Below, piece by piece: positions 1 through 8,174 of a stretch of 64,000 bases of DNA. The notes below the pieces were generated by a model. It ran no database searches. It worked only from the letters and a program-made list of their open reading frames with translations, and was not told where the DNA came from. Source of the DNA: Methylobacterium sp. E-045. Lineage in GTDB: Bacteria > Pseudomonadota > Alphaproteobacteria > Rhizobiales > Beijerinckiaceae. Positions within the stretch are counted from its first letter, which is position 1, and the number at the start of each line of letters is the position of its first letter. Where the stretch lies: NCBI RefSeq assembly GCF_022829685.1, contig NZ_JAKSYE010000125.1:394454-458453 (forward strand), given 5' to 3'. The position numbers and the translations under genes are program-made.

Positions 1-501
1 GGCCGTGGCCGGGGACGCGATGGCGCCGACGATGAGCCGCGCGGTATGGATGAGGGCATCGCCGGCGACCCCGCCGAGCCCGGTGGGCAAGGGCCAGCGG
101 GCGGTGGGGGGAAGTGCGCTCGCCACCGCGCTCGCGGCGAAGAAGCCGATGATCCAGAGGGTGAGCCGCAGGCCGCCCCGGGGCAGCTCCCGCGACCGCA
201 TGAGCTGGACTCCCCAGAAGGCCGGCGGCAGGGCGAAGGCCAGGGAGCCGAGACCGAGGAGCTGCATCGCCAGATCGGACACCACCGCGCCGCCGGTGCC
301 GAGCACGTTGTGTGCGGCACGATCGGTGGCGTGGTTGATGCTCGGATCGTCGATGGACCAGGTCGCCAGGGCGACCGTAAGCGCGGTCGCGCCCGCGAAC
401 AGGATGAGACCGCCCATCTCCGTCATTCGCTTCGCCAGGAACGGCCTGAAGCTGTCGACGAAGGTGTCGTAAGGCGATGCGGAACGGCGGAGCGAGCGCA
501 T
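1..501 (-). CDS. ftsK: DNA translocase FtsK, N-terminal part (truncated by window edge)
   Basis: Reading the minus strand from an ATG at 501 gives 167 codons with no stop before the window edge, so only the N-terminus is present. The protein begins MRSLRRSASPYDTFVDSF and then has about four hydrophobic segments (roughly residues 26-44, 70-92, 103-122 and 138-152). This matches the four-helix membrane anchor of FtsK/SpoIIIE translocases, with the usual short TWSIDDPS loop after the first helix. The motor and gamma domains would lie beyond position 1. FtsK acts at the division septum and pumps chromosome dimers apart at dif with XerCD. The start is chosen as the first ATG in frame. The assignment rests on the membrane domain alone. 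Confidence 0.8.
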   Translation of the reverse strand, partial: MRSLRRSASPYDTFVDSFRPFLAKRMTEMGGLILFAGATALTVALATWSIDDPSINHATDRAAHNVLGTGGAVVSDLAMQLLGLGSLAFALPPAFWGVQLMRSRELPRGGLRLTLWIIGFFAASAVASALPPTARWPLPTGLGGVAGDALIHTARLIVGAIASPATA

Positions 502-658
502 ACGGGACCAGACGCAGGGAGAAACGATCCGGTAACGCTATGTCGACCGAGTTAACGGCTGTTTAAGGCTTAGAGATCGTTAGCACGGCCCGCACAGATG
601 TCCGTGAATCCGGCCGCGTGTACGGCCCGCCCGGCCGATTCTCATCCGCACCGCCGAC

Positions 659-690
659 GAAAAAAAGGCCCCGGATCACTCCGGGGCCTT
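659..690 (-). terminator. Rho-independent terminator of the TorF-like porin gene
   Basis: A near-perfect GC-rich hairpin (arms AAGGCCCCGG and CCGGGGCCTT around ATCACT) is followed, on the minus strand, by a run of about seven T. It lies about 25 bases past the porin stop codon, so it should end that transcript. Confidence 0.85.
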
Positions 691-715
691 CGTCGTCCAT
701 CGCTGAGCTTGGCGC

Positions 716-1672
716 TTAGCGGAAGAGGTTCAGGAGTCCGCCCGGCTCGGCATAGATGCCCGGAGCCGCCGTGGAGGTCTGGAAGGTGATCGAGCCGATG
801 ACGGCATCGCCGCACCACTTGGAGGTCCCGCCGTTGTTGAAGCCGCGGTAGTCGCCGGTGAAGTTGAAGCAGTCGGTCTTGCTCAGGTCGGTGTTGTGGT
901 AGCGGACATCGAGGACGATGTTCTTGTAGGTGTAGGACAGGCCGACGTTTCCGTAGAGGTAGCTCGGGAGGTTGAAGGCGATCTGCCCGGTGGCCGAGGT
1001 CTTCGCGGCGGTCAGGAAGTAGTAGCCGAGCTCGGACGAGATCGAGAAGCCGCCGGCATAGGCCTCCGGCAGGAACGAGAACCAGTTCGCCGGCAGGGTG
1101 TAGGCGGCGGTGCCCGAGGTGTAGGTGCCGTTGGCGTGCTGGCCGAGGAAGTTCGGCGAGTAGAACACGTTGAGGCCGAGGGTCAGCGAATCCGTCGCGG
1201 TCCAGGTGCCCTTGGCGGCATATTCCATGAAGTCGGTGTTGGCGGTGGTCAGGAACGCGCCGCCCGGTCCCAGCAGGCGCTTCTCATTGGGGTAGAAGTA
1301 GTAGAGCACGCCGAGATCGAGGGCGAACTTGTCGAAGGTCGGACGGATACCGGCGGCGAGATCGAACTCCATATCCGGCTGCGTGGGCAGGCGGGTCTGG
1401 TAGGTGGCGAGGCCGGTATAGGCGAAGCCGCCGAAATACTGGGCCTCGAAGAAGGACTGGTAGCTGCCCTGGCGGTTCGACTGCGACACACCGCGGAAGT
1501 TGTAGTCCGTCTGGTAGCGCGAGCCGAACGAGAAGCCGATCAGCGGATCGGCGACCTTCGCCTCCGCCGGCATGACCTTCGGGGCGGCGAGGTCGGCGGC
1601 GTTGACGCTGCCAACGCTCAGGAAAGCGGCGAGGGAAGCGGCAGTCCCCAGTGCGGTCAGCTTCAGTGTCAT
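716..1672 (-). CDS. TorF family putative outer-membrane porin
   Basis: A 318-residue protein with a clear signal peptide (cleavage near residue 25, VGSVNAA|DLAAP), then alternating aromatic-rich segments typical of an outer-membrane beta-barrel: GSRYQTDYNFRGVSQS, ALDLGVLYYFYP, ELGYYFLTA, GLSYTYKNIVLDVRYHNTD. The opening GSRYQTDYNFRG block is characteristic of the TorF/TIGR02001 family of putative porins. Two cysteines (TDCFNF and SKWCGD) near the C-terminus could pair. The gene lies downstream of glnK-amtB on the same strand, but has its own 5' region and terminator. The family is often found beside glnK/amtB, suggesting nitrogen-linked uptake across the outer membrane; the solute is unknown. 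Confidence 0.75.
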   Translation of the reverse strand: MTLKLTALGTAASLAAFLSVGSVNAADLAAPKVMPAEAKVADPLIGFSFGSRYQTDYNFRGVSQSNRQGSYQSFFEAQYFGGFAYTGLATYQTRLPTQPDMEFDLAAGIRPTFDKFALDLGVLYYFYPNEKRLLGPGGAFLTTANTDFMEYAAKGTWTATDSLTLGLNVFYSPNFLGQHANGTYTSGTAAYTLPANWFSFLPEAYAGGFSISSELGYYFLTAAKTSATGQIAFNLPSYLYGNVGLSYTYKNIVLDVRYHNTDLSKTDCFNFTGDYRGFNNGGTSKWCGDAVIGSITFQTSTAAPGIYAEPGGLLNLFR

Positions 1673-1751
1673 TTGAGTTCAGCCCCAGTTATTCTGTGAT
1701 GTGGAAGTTGCCCAATCCCGCCGGTCATCGCAAAACTAACTTTGATGCAAC

Positions 1752-1768
1752 TGCCTAGTAAATAGGCA
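1752..1768. promoter_or_regulatory. Palindrome upstream of the TorF-like porin gene
   Basis: TGCCTA-GTAAA-TAGGCA is a perfect 6-bp inverted repeat with a 5-base spacer, 80 to 96 bases upstream of the porin start codon, in a locally AT-richer stretch. Its position and symmetry suit a dimeric regulator. No regulator is identified. Confidence 0.4.
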
Positions 1769-1912
1769 AATTTGACCTGTTCCACGACTTGCCGTGGGGA
1801 TGTTGTTTTTGCATCACATTCTTGCCGCACTCCGGCGGGCCGGGGCCGTCCGAGAGGCGGATGCCTAAAGTCCAGCGCTGCCGGAGATGGTCGGCGACCC
1901 CTGTGGCGGCCA

Positions 1913-1945
1913 TGAAAAAGGCCCCGGTCGCCTGGCGACCGGGGC
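1913..1945 (-). terminator. Rho-independent terminator of amtB
   Basis: The hairpin AGGCCCCGGTCGCC / GGCGACCGGGGCCT is followed on the minus strand by five T. It sits about 35 bases after the amtB stop codon and so separates amtB from the porin gene. Confidence 0.85.
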
Positions 1946-1979
1946 CTCGTGGTGATGCGGATCTCGCGATCCGGCGAGC

Positions 1980-3485
1980 TCAGTAGTTGTAAGCGCGCTC
2001 GCCGTGGTCGGCGATGTCGAGGCCTTCGCGCTCTTCGTCCTGGGTCACGCGCAGACCGATGGTGAGGTCGACGAGCTTGTACAGGATGGCGGAGCCGATG
2101 CCGGACCACAGGAGGGTGAAGCCTACGGCCTTGCCCTGAGCGAGGAGCTGCGCCGCCATGTCGTAGGCGCCGACGGCGAGTTCACCGGGCTTGCTGGTGT
2201 AGTCGGGGATGCCGACGCCGCCGAGGTCCGGGCTCACCAGGATGCCGGTGGCCAGGGCACCGAGGATGCCGCCGATGCAGTGGACGCCGAAGACGTCGAG
2301 GGAATCGTCGTAGCCGAGGGCGTTCTTCACCGTGGAGCACATGATGAAGCAGGCGGCACCGGCGACGAGGCCGAGGACGATCGAGCCCATCGGACCGGCA
2401 AAGCCGGCGGCGGGCGTGACGGCGACGAGGCCGGCGATGGCGCCCGACAGCATGCCCAGGAGCGAGGGCTTGCCCTTGAGCATCCACTCCACGAACAGCC
2501 AGGAGACGGCGGCGGCGGCGGTGGCGACGAAGGTGTTGATCATGGCCAGAGCCGCGGAGCCGTTGGCTTCGAGGTTCGACCCGGCGTTGAAGCCGAACCA
2601 GCCGACCCAGAGGAGCGAGGCGCCGATGGTGGTCATGGTCAGCGAGTGCGGGGCGAGCAGGTCACGGCCGTAGCCGATCCGCTTGCCGAGCATCAGGCAG
2701 CCGACGAAGCCCGCGATGCCCGCATTGATGTGCACGACGGTGCCGCCGGCGAAGTCGAGGGCGCCCCACTTGAAGATCATGCCGGCATCGGCGTTGACCG
2801 CGTCGAGAGCGGCCTGCGCCGTCGCCTTGGAGGCGTCGTCCGTGGCTGCGGCCAGGGCCTTGGCGGCGTTGCCGACGAGGTCGGGACCACCCCAGTACCA
2901 GACCATGTGCGCCATCGGGAAGTAGATCAGCGTGACCCACAGCACCGAGAACACGAGCAGGGCGGAGAACTTCATCCGCTCGGCGAAGGCGCCGACGATG
3001 AGGCCGGGCGTGATCATCGCGAACGTCATCTGGAAGCAGATGTAGACGTATTCGGGAATGACGACGCCGTTGGAGAAGGTCGCCACGGTGGTGGACGGAT
3101 CGACGCCCTTCAGGAAGATCTTGGAGAAGCCGCCGACGAAGTCGTTGAGACCGCCGCCGTTGGTGAAGGCCATGCTGTAGCCGTAGGCGACCCACAGAAG
3201 GCAGACGATGGACGCGATGGCGAAGACCTGCGTCAGCACCGAGAGCATGTTCTTAGTGCGCACGAGGCCACCGTAGAACAGCGCCAGGCCGGGCACGGTC
3301 ATCAGCAGCACGAGGACGGCCGAGACCATCATCCAGGCGGTATCGCCCTTGTTGGGGACGGGCGCGGCAGCGGCCGGCGCCGCAACGACTTCTGGGGTCG
3401 GCGACTGTGCGAGGGATGGCTCGACGAACAGGAGGGCCAGCGCGGCGCCTCCCATCCCGAGCGCAAGGGCATTGCGAAGTTTCAT
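1980..3485 (-). CDS. amtB: Ammonium transporter AmtB
   Basis: A 501-residue Amt/Mep/Rh channel that passes ammonium/ammonia across the inner membrane. The N-terminus is a signal-like segment ending near AQSPTPE, as in many proteobacterial Amt proteins, followed by eleven expected membrane helices. The family blocks are visible: DTAWMMVSAVLVLLMTVPGLALFYGG near residues 48-73, the CFQMTFAMITPGLIVGAFAERMKF block, and the two pore histidines in FPMAHMVWYWGG and FGVHCIGG. The C-terminal tail (GLDIADHGERAYNY) is the region that contacts GlnK. It lies 88 bases downstream of glnK on the same strand and ends at its own terminator, so glnK-amtB form the usual operon. Confidence 0.96.
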   Translation of the reverse strand: MKLRNALALGMGGAALALLFVEPSLAQSPTPEVVAAPAAAAPVPNKGDTAWMMVSAVLVLLMTVPGLALFYGGLVRTKNMLSVLTQVFAIASIVCLLWVAYGYSMAFTNGGGLNDFVGGFSKIFLKGVDPSTTVATFSNGVVIPEYVYICFQMTFAMITPGLIVGAFAERMKFSALLVFSVLWVTLIYFPMAHMVWYWGGPDLVGNAAKALAAATDDASKATAQAALDAVNADAGMIFKWGALDFAGGTVVHINAGIAGFVGCLMLGKRIGYGRDLLAPHSLTMTTIGASLLWVGWFGFNAGSNLEANGSAALAMINTFVATAAAAVSWLFVEWMLKGKPSLLGMLSGAIAGLVAVTPAAGFAGPMGSIVLGLVAGAACFIMCSTVKNALGYDDSLDVFGVHCIGGILGALATGILVSPDLGGVGIPDYTSKPGELAVGAYDMAAQLLAQGKAVGFTLLWSGIGSAILYKLVDLTIGLRVTQDEEREGLDIADHGERAYNY

Positions 3486-3573
3486 GGAAACGGAACTCCC
3501 GGTCGCGGTGCGGTGGTGACGTGAAGGAAGGAAGAGGCAGCGGGCCGAAGCGTCGTCCGGCCGTGGCGATGGC

Positions 3574-3912
3574 TCAGAGCGCGTCGACGTCGGTCTCGCC
3601 GGTGCGGATGCGGACGGCCTTCTCGAGGGGCACGACGAAGATCTTCCCGTCGCCGATCTGGCCGGTGCGGGCGGCGGCGGCGATGGCGTCGATCACGCTG
3701 CTGGTGAGTTCGGACGCGACGGCGACCTCGATCTTCAGCTTCGGAAGGAAGCTCACGGCGTATTCGGCGCCGCGGTAGATTTCGGTATGGCCCTTCTGGC
3801 GGCCATAACCCTTGACCTCGGTCACCGTGAGGCCGTGGACGCCGATTCCGGTCAGCGCATCCCTGACCTCCTCGAGCTTGAACGGCTTGATGATAGCCAT
3901 CACGATCTTCAT
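3574..3912 (-). CDS. glnK: Nitrogen regulatory protein P-II (GlnK)
   Basis: A 112-residue P-II signalling protein that binds 2-oxoglutarate and ATP/ADP and plugs AmtB when nitrogen is plentiful. It has the full family length, the start MKIVMAIIKPFKLEEVR, and a T-loop with Tyr51 (RGAEYAVS), the residue uridylylated by GlnD. The C-terminal GDGKIFVVPLEKAVRIRTGE is the standard B/C-loop region. The start at 3912 fits the family; the open frame extends upstream, but that extension is not conserved-looking. A purine-rich AAGGGGG lies about ten bases before the ATG. It precedes amtB in the expected operon order. Confidence 0.96.
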   Translation of the reverse strand: MKIVMAIIKPFKLEEVRDALTGIGVHGLTVTEVKGYGRQKGHTEIYRGAEYAVSFLPKLKIEVAVASELTSSVIDAIAAAARTGQIGDGKIFVVPLEKAVRIRTGETDVDAL

Positions 3913-4026
3913 GGGCGGCGCCCCCTTTTGTTCTGGATGCCCCCGGTCACCGGCGCGATCTGCGTCGCGGCCCGGCAATCCGGCCTTTCGCACCAGCCGG
4001 AATGGCCAAGCGATCGGCGCCCATCA

Positions 4027-4042
4027 TTCAAGGACTATGCCA
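4027..4042 (-). promoter_or_regulatory. Possible sigma-54 -24/-12 element for glnK-amtB
   Basis: On the minus strand the sequence TGGCATAGTCCTTGAA resembles the sigma-54 consensus TGGCAY-N5-TTGCW, with correct spacing but GA in place of GC at -12. It lies about 115 bases upstream of the glnK ATG. glnK-amtB operons are commonly NtrC/sigma-54 dependent. The match is imperfect and no NtrC site is convincing. Confidence 0.35.
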
Positions 4043-4195
4043 AAGGGAACTTTTCGTCATTCCGCCTTCTGCACACAAAGTGATCGATCGCTGACGCGTG
4101 ATCGTGCGATATTTTCGCGGAGATCGCCTAAAGAATAATCATTCAGACGATATCGTGAGCAGAATGGCAGCCCGTAAAGCAAAGCTTGCCGTGTT

Positions 4196-5065
4196 TCAGG
4201 AGCTGTCCCCGGTCGGACGGATCAGACCCTCCTGGGCGACGGAGGCCACGAGCTCCCCCTCCCTGGTGAAGATCGATCCCCTGGCGAATCCGCGTGCGCC
4301 GGAGGCAATGGGGCTCTCCTGCGCATAGAGCAGCCATTCGTCGGCGCGGAAGGGACGGTGAAACCAGAGGGCGTGATCGAGGCTCGCGGATTGGATCGCG
4401 GGATCGAACACCGTCCGGCCGTGGGGGATCAGCGTCGCGTCGAGGAGCATCAGGTCGGAGGCATAGGCAAGGACCGCGCGGTGGACGGCCGGGTCGTCGG
4501 GCAGGCGTGCCCCGGCCCGGAGCCAGACGTGGAAGCGGGGCTCTCGCGGATCGCGGGACATGTAGCGCTGAACCTCCACCGGCCTCAGCGCGATCGGTGT
4601 GGCGCGACCGAGATAGGCACGCATCGTCGCCGGAATCGACGGCCCCGCCTGCGCGGCCAGGGCGGGGGCGTCGAGCAGCGCCTCGGGCCCCGGCACGTCC
4701 GGCATGGCGGCCTGATGGACGAGCCCGTCCTCGTCGGTGTGGAAGGAGGCCGACAGGGTGAAGATCGCGCGGTTGTGCTGATGGGCGACGACCCGCCGCG
4801 TGGCGAAGCTGCGCCCGTCGCGGATGCGTTCCACCGCGTAGTCGATCGGCGCGGCCGGGTCTCCGGCGAGGATGAAATAGGCATGGAGGGAATGCGGCGG
4901 CCGGCTCGCCCCCACCGTGCGCGATGCGGCGACGAGGGCCTGTCCCAGCACCTGGCCGCCGAAGACCCGGAACCAGCCGGTCTCGATGCTCTGCCCCCGG
5001 AACAGATCCTCGTCGAGGCGCGCGAGGTCGAGGCAGGCGAGAAGTTCGTCGACGGATCCGGTCAT
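4196..5065 (-). CDS. tesB: Acyl-CoA thioesterase II
   Basis: A 289-residue double-hotdog thioesterase hydrolysing medium and long acyl-CoA to free fatty acid and CoA in the cytoplasm. Family blocks seen are FRGQSIETGWFRVFGGQVLGQAL near residues 22-44, SLHAYFILAGDP near 59-70, FATRRVVAHQ in the first hotdog, and in the second YASDLMLLDATLIPHG, SLDHALWFHRPFRADEWLLY and the closing VAQEGLIR. The Asp, polar and Gln positions of the catalytic triad known from E. coli TesB are all present. It is monocistronic and divergent from the UbiH-like gene at 5387. The length is normal. Confidence 0.93.
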   Translation of the reverse strand: MTGSVDELLACLDLARLDEDLFRGQSIETGWFRVFGGQVLGQALVAASRTVGASRPPHSLHAYFILAGDPAAPIDYAVERIRDGRSFATRRVVAHQHNRAIFTLSASFHTDEDGLVHQAAMPDVPGPEALLDAPALAAQAGPSIPATMRAYLGRATPIALRPVEVQRYMSRDPREPRFHVWLRAGARLPDDPAVHRAVLAYASDLMLLDATLIPHGRTVFDPAIQSASLDHALWFHRPFRADEWLLYAQESPIASGARGFARGSIFTREGELVASVAQEGLIRPTGDSS

Positions 5066-5152
5066 GCGAGCCTTTCACCGGGCTGAGGACATCGATGCGA
5101 CCGCGCATCGCGGCTTTACCGCAGCGGGAATCGCCACAGCGCGCACGGAATG

Positions 5153-5230
5153 CAAGACTCACACTGAAGGAAACAACTCACACTGAAGGCAAGACTCGCA
5201 CTGAAGGAAAGACTCACCCTCGACGGAAGG
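5153..5230. repeat. Imperfect tandem repeat, unit about 18 bases, 3-4 copies
   Basis: Successive units read CAAGACTCACACTGAAGG, AAACAACTCACACTGAAGG, CAAGACTCGCACTGAAGG, then a decayed fourth AAAGACTCACCCTCGACGGAAGG. They occupy the gap between divergent tesB and the UbiH-like gene, upstream of both starts. The variable unit length (18-19) means the array is not coding. Confidence 0.8.
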
Positions 5231-5386
5231 CCCGCCCCGCATGAAGGGCGCAGTCGTCCAAAACGACGGTGCGGACCTCGCGGCGACGCATCATGCTTCG
5301 CTCTCGCGCGTTGCCTCCGGCGCGGCGGGGTGCCACTCCACATCCGACGTTACGCAGGCTGCGGGAATGGCGACGAGGTGCAGGGC

Positions 5387-6673
5387 ATGAGCGGCAAAGG
5401 CCTGGATGGATCCATGCAAGGTGGCGCGCCCCGCACGGTGGCCATTGCCGGCGGCGGTATTCCCGGCCTCAGCCTGGCGCTGGCCCTGCGCCAGGCCCAC
5501 GGCGATGCCCTGGACGTCACCGTCTTCGATCCGGGGCTCGACCGTGCGGCGCTCCGGCATCGCGGGCGCGCCTTCGCCGTGGCGGCGGGCGGACGGCGCA
5601 TGCTGACGCGGTTGGGAATCTGGGCCGACGTCGCCCACGCGGCGGAACCGATCCTCGACATGGCGATCAGCGACAGCCGGCTGGCGGATCCGGTCCGGCC
5701 GGTCTTCCTGACCTTCGGCCAGGACGGCACGGGCGAAACGCCTCCGGTCGGTGAGCCCTTCGCCCATATGGTCGAGGCCGAGTTCCTCGTCGACGGCCTG
5801 CTGGCGGCATCGCGAGCCGTCGGGGTCGCCTTCGAGCCGGTCGGCATCCGCCAAGCGCAGGCGAACGGCCGGATCATCGCCCTCGGGTTGGCCGACGGGC
5901 GCGAGACGGAGGCGACCCTGCTGGTCGCCGCGGACGGAGCGCGGTCGAGGCTGCGCGAGGCGGCCGGGATCGGTTGGGTCGGCCGATCCTATCCGCAGAT
6001 GGGCATCGTCGCCACGATCGGGCATGAGCGCCCCCATGGCGGCCGGGCCTTCGAGCATTTCCTGCCCAGCGGCCCCTTCGCGATCCTGCCGCTGGTCGAT
6101 GGCGGCGTGCTCGGCCACCGTTCCTCCATCGTGTGGACGGAGCGGGACGCGGATGTGGAGGCGCTGATCGGCGGAAGCCGGGAGGAGACCCTCCACGAGA
6201 TCGAACGGCGTTTCGGCCTCAATCTCGGCCGCCTCGTGATCGAGGACGGGCCGAGCGCCCATCCGCTCTCCCTCGGCATGGCACGCAGCTTCCGGGGCGA
6301 GCGACTCGCGCTCCTCGGCGATGCCGCACACGTCATTCACCCGATCGCCGGCCAGGGGCTGAATCTCGGCCTCGCCGATGCCGCCTCCCTGGCGGAGGAG
6401 ATCACGGAGGCCCTGCGCCTCGGCCTCGATCCGGGGGCGAAGGATGTGCTGCAGCGCTACGAGCGCAGCCGCCGCTTCGATACCTTCGCCATGGCGGCGG
6501 CCACGGACGGGCTGAACCGCCTGTTCTCCAACGACATCCTGCCGGTCCGCCTCATGCGCGACCTGGGGCTCGGCCTCGTCGACCGGATGCCCGGCCTGAA
6601 GTCGCTGTTCATCGGCGAGGCCTCGGCCTCGCGGGGGGCCTCGCCCCGGCTGATGCGGGGCGAGGCGTTGTGA
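5387..6673 (+). CDS. FAD-dependent monooxygenase, UbiH/UbiF/COQ6 family
   Basis: A 428-residue flavin monooxygenase. The Rossmann motif VAIAGGGIPGLSLALAL lies near residues 17-33, the second FAD motif AADGARSRLRE near 187-197, and the third GDAAHVIHPIAGQGLNLGL near 310-328, in the order diagnostic for the UbiH/COQ6 class. These enzymes hydroxylate the ubiquinone ring, and Rhizobiales use several related members, so the exact ring position cannot be assigned. The open frame extends to 5330, but the ATG at 5387 is preceded by GAGGTGCAGGG and gives a normal N-terminus; a further ATG at 5414 is also possible. It is convergent with ppa 13 bases away. Confidence 0.85.
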   Translation: MSGKGLDGSMQGGAPRTVAIAGGGIPGLSLALALRQAHGDALDVTVFDPGLDRAALRHRGRAFAVAAGGRRMLTRLGIWADVAHAAEPILDMAISDSRLADPVRPVFLTFGQDGTGETPPVGEPFAHMVEAEFLVDGLLAASRAVGVAFEPVGIRQAQANGRIIALGLADGRETEATLLVAADGARSRLREAAGIGWVGRSYPQMGIVATIGHERPHGGRAFEHFLPSGPFAILPLVDGGVLGHRSSIVWTERDADVEALIGGSREETLHEIERRFGLNLGRLVIEDGPSAHPLSLGMARSFRGERLALLGDAAHVIHPIAGQGLNLGLADAASLAEEITEALRLGLDPGAKDVLQRYERSRRFDTFAMAAATDGLNRLFSNDILPVRLMRDLGLGLVDRMPGLKSLFIGEASASRGASPRLMRGEAL

Positions 6674-6686
6674 CGAGGTCCGGGGC

Positions 6687-7223
6687 TCAGGCCTTCTCGG
6701 CCTTGGCGCGTTCGATCCCCTCGTTGATGAGGCGCTGGGCTTCCGCCTTGTCGCCCCAGCGCTTGATCTTCACCCACTTGCCGGGCTCCAGATCCTTGTA
6801 ATGCTCGAAGAAGTGCTGGATCTGCTGGATCGTGATGTCCGGCAGGTCGGTGTAGTTCTCTATCCGGTCGTAGCGCATCGTCAGGTGGCGCGAGGGCACG
6901 GCGATGATCTTCTCGTCCTCGCCAGCATTGTCCTCCATCACGAGGACGCCCACCGGGCGGACGCTGATGACCGCGCCGGGCGCGATGGCGCGCGTATTCG
7001 CTACGAGAACGTCGCAGGGATCGCCGTCACCCGAGAGCGTGTGGGGGATGAAACCGTAGTTCCCCGGGTAATGCATCGCGGTATAGAGAAACCGATCGAC
7101 CACGAGGGCACCGGATTCCTTGTCCATCTCGTACTTGATCGGATCGCCGCCGATTGGCACCTCGATGATGACGTTGACGTCGTCCGGCGGGTTCTTCCCG
7201 ATCGAGATGGAATCGATGATCAT
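6687..7223 (-). CDS. ppa: Inorganic pyrophosphatase (family I)
   Basis: A 178-residue soluble pyrophosphatase that hydrolyses PPi to two phosphates and pulls biosynthetic reactions forward. The start MIIDSISIGKNPPDDVNVIIEVP is typical, followed by KYEMDKESGALVVDR, YPGNYGFIPHT and the signature GDGDPCDVLV whose acidic residues bind Mg2+. The C-terminal KDLEPGKWVKIKRW is also conserved. Open frame continues upstream of 7223, but the family start and length favour this ATG. Confidence 0.97.
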   Translation of the reverse strand: MIIDSISIGKNPPDDVNVIIEVPIGGDPIKYEMDKESGALVVDRFLYTAMHYPGNYGFIPHTLSGDGDPCDVLVANTRAIAPGAVISVRPVGVLVMEDNAGEDEKIIAVPSRHLTMRYDRIENYTDLPDITIQQIQHFFEHYKDLEPGKWVKIKRWGDKAEAQRLINEGIERAKAEKA

Positions 7224-7707
7224 GTGGTCCTCACTCGAGCCTGCAGCAATCCAAGGCGCTGTTTCGGCGTCTCTTAAATCCCTTCCGCGGTAAAGGAAAT
7301 CGACCCTCGCCCGATGCAGGGGGCTTTTGCGGCTTATCGTAACCGTCGCAGGCTTTTTCGGCCGGGAAAGCCCCGCCCGTTTCAACCGGGGTCGGCGGCA
7401 TTCACATCGTTCGCGGGCTGTGCGGTCCTGCCTTCCTCCCCCTTGCGGGGAGGATTTGGAGGTGGGCGGGTGACCCTGATGCTCCGGAGGCTGGGGGAGC
7501 CCCCCGCACTCCTGAACTCTCCCCAAAAGTTCGAGAGGGACGCACTCTGCGCGAAAGAGGAGGGGTACGAATCCCGTCGCCCAACGATGGGGAGTCCCCG
7601 TGAACCTCACGCCCGCCCGTAGATGAACGCGATCACCACGTCCGACCCGTTGGGCCCCCCGTCGAAGCTGTGGCCGTACAGGAGCGGTCAGGGGCCGGCG
7701 CGGCGGA
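7224..7707. other. Intergenic stretch between ppa and a small membrane-protein gene
   Basis: About 480 bases with no convincing gene; short open frames here have unusual composition and no family resemblance. It holds the hairpin repeat at 7434-7454, a G/C-rich hairpin near 7488-7510, and a T-arm-like fragment near 7561-7583 that does not belong to a complete tRNA. The ppa promoter must lie just upstream of 7223. Confidence 0.5.
7434..7454. repeat. Small CCTCCCC/GGGGAGG palindromic element
   Basis: TCCTCCCC-CTTGC-GGGGAGGA forms a tight hairpin followed by a GGAGGTGGGCGG tail. Similar CCCTCCC...GGGAGGG palindromes recur in this window at 9631-9647, 20416-20439, 20518-20541 and 23031-23055, so it looks like a dispersed intergenic repeat. 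Confidence 0.6.
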
Positions 7708-8052
7708 TCAGGACTTTGTCTCGCCCGAGCCGAACCAGCGCCGCCAGACCCCCTCGATCCAGCGGGCCGAGCGTTCGAGGGGGACCTTGAGGGCCGGGAT
7801 GTCCTGGCTGAGGAGCGCGAGCCCCACGGGCAGCATCCAGAGCCCGAGCACCGGCAGGATCGAGAAGATGCCGCCGAGGATGAACAGGATCGCCGCAGCG
7901 ATCCTCACCCAGCGGCGGGAGGGTTCGCGCAGCCACTCGATGGCGCGCCGCAACCGGTCGGGCAGTTTTTCGGTGAGGTGGGTGACGCGGTCGTCCCAAT
8001 CCTGCGCCGTGCATTCCCGGCGTAACGGATCCTGTTGGTGGGCAATCATCAT
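7708..8052 (-). CDS. Small membrane protein of unknown function
   Basis: A 114-residue protein starting at a tandem ATG (MMIAHQQDP). It has a charged N-terminal half (REPSRRWVRIAAA), then two closely spaced hydrophobic segments (about residues 49-64 and 66-84, ILFILGGIFSILPVLG and LWMLPVGLALLS) joined by a Pro-Gly turn, then a short basic C-terminus ending RRWFGSGETKS. The GGIFSILPVLGLWMLPVG hairpin resembles short two-helix inner-membrane proteins (PGPGW-like) that are common but uncharacterised in alphaproteobacteria. It is single, downstream of a GNAT gene on the same strand, 122 bases apart. Confidence 0.7.
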   Translation of the reverse strand: MMIAHQQDPLRRECTAQDWDDRVTHLTEKLPDRLRRAIEWLREPSRRWVRIAAAILFILGGIFSILPVLGLWMLPVGLALLSQDIPALKVPLERSARWIEGVWRRWFGSGETKS

Positions 8053-8174
8053 GATCCTTGATCCGGCGCGGGGGCCTCGCGACGCGTTCCCGACATCGGG
8101 GAACGGCGGTGTCCGGGCGCGGGATCAACGTACCGCCCCGCCTCCGGGGTTCCCCGAAGGCGGGATCGCGGGGG

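Noticed and set aside
7561..7583. tRNA T-arm-like sequence GGGTACGAATCCC
   Set aside because: No acceptor, D or anticodon arm lies next to it, and the loop has A in place of the second T. Perhaps a chance match or a fragment.
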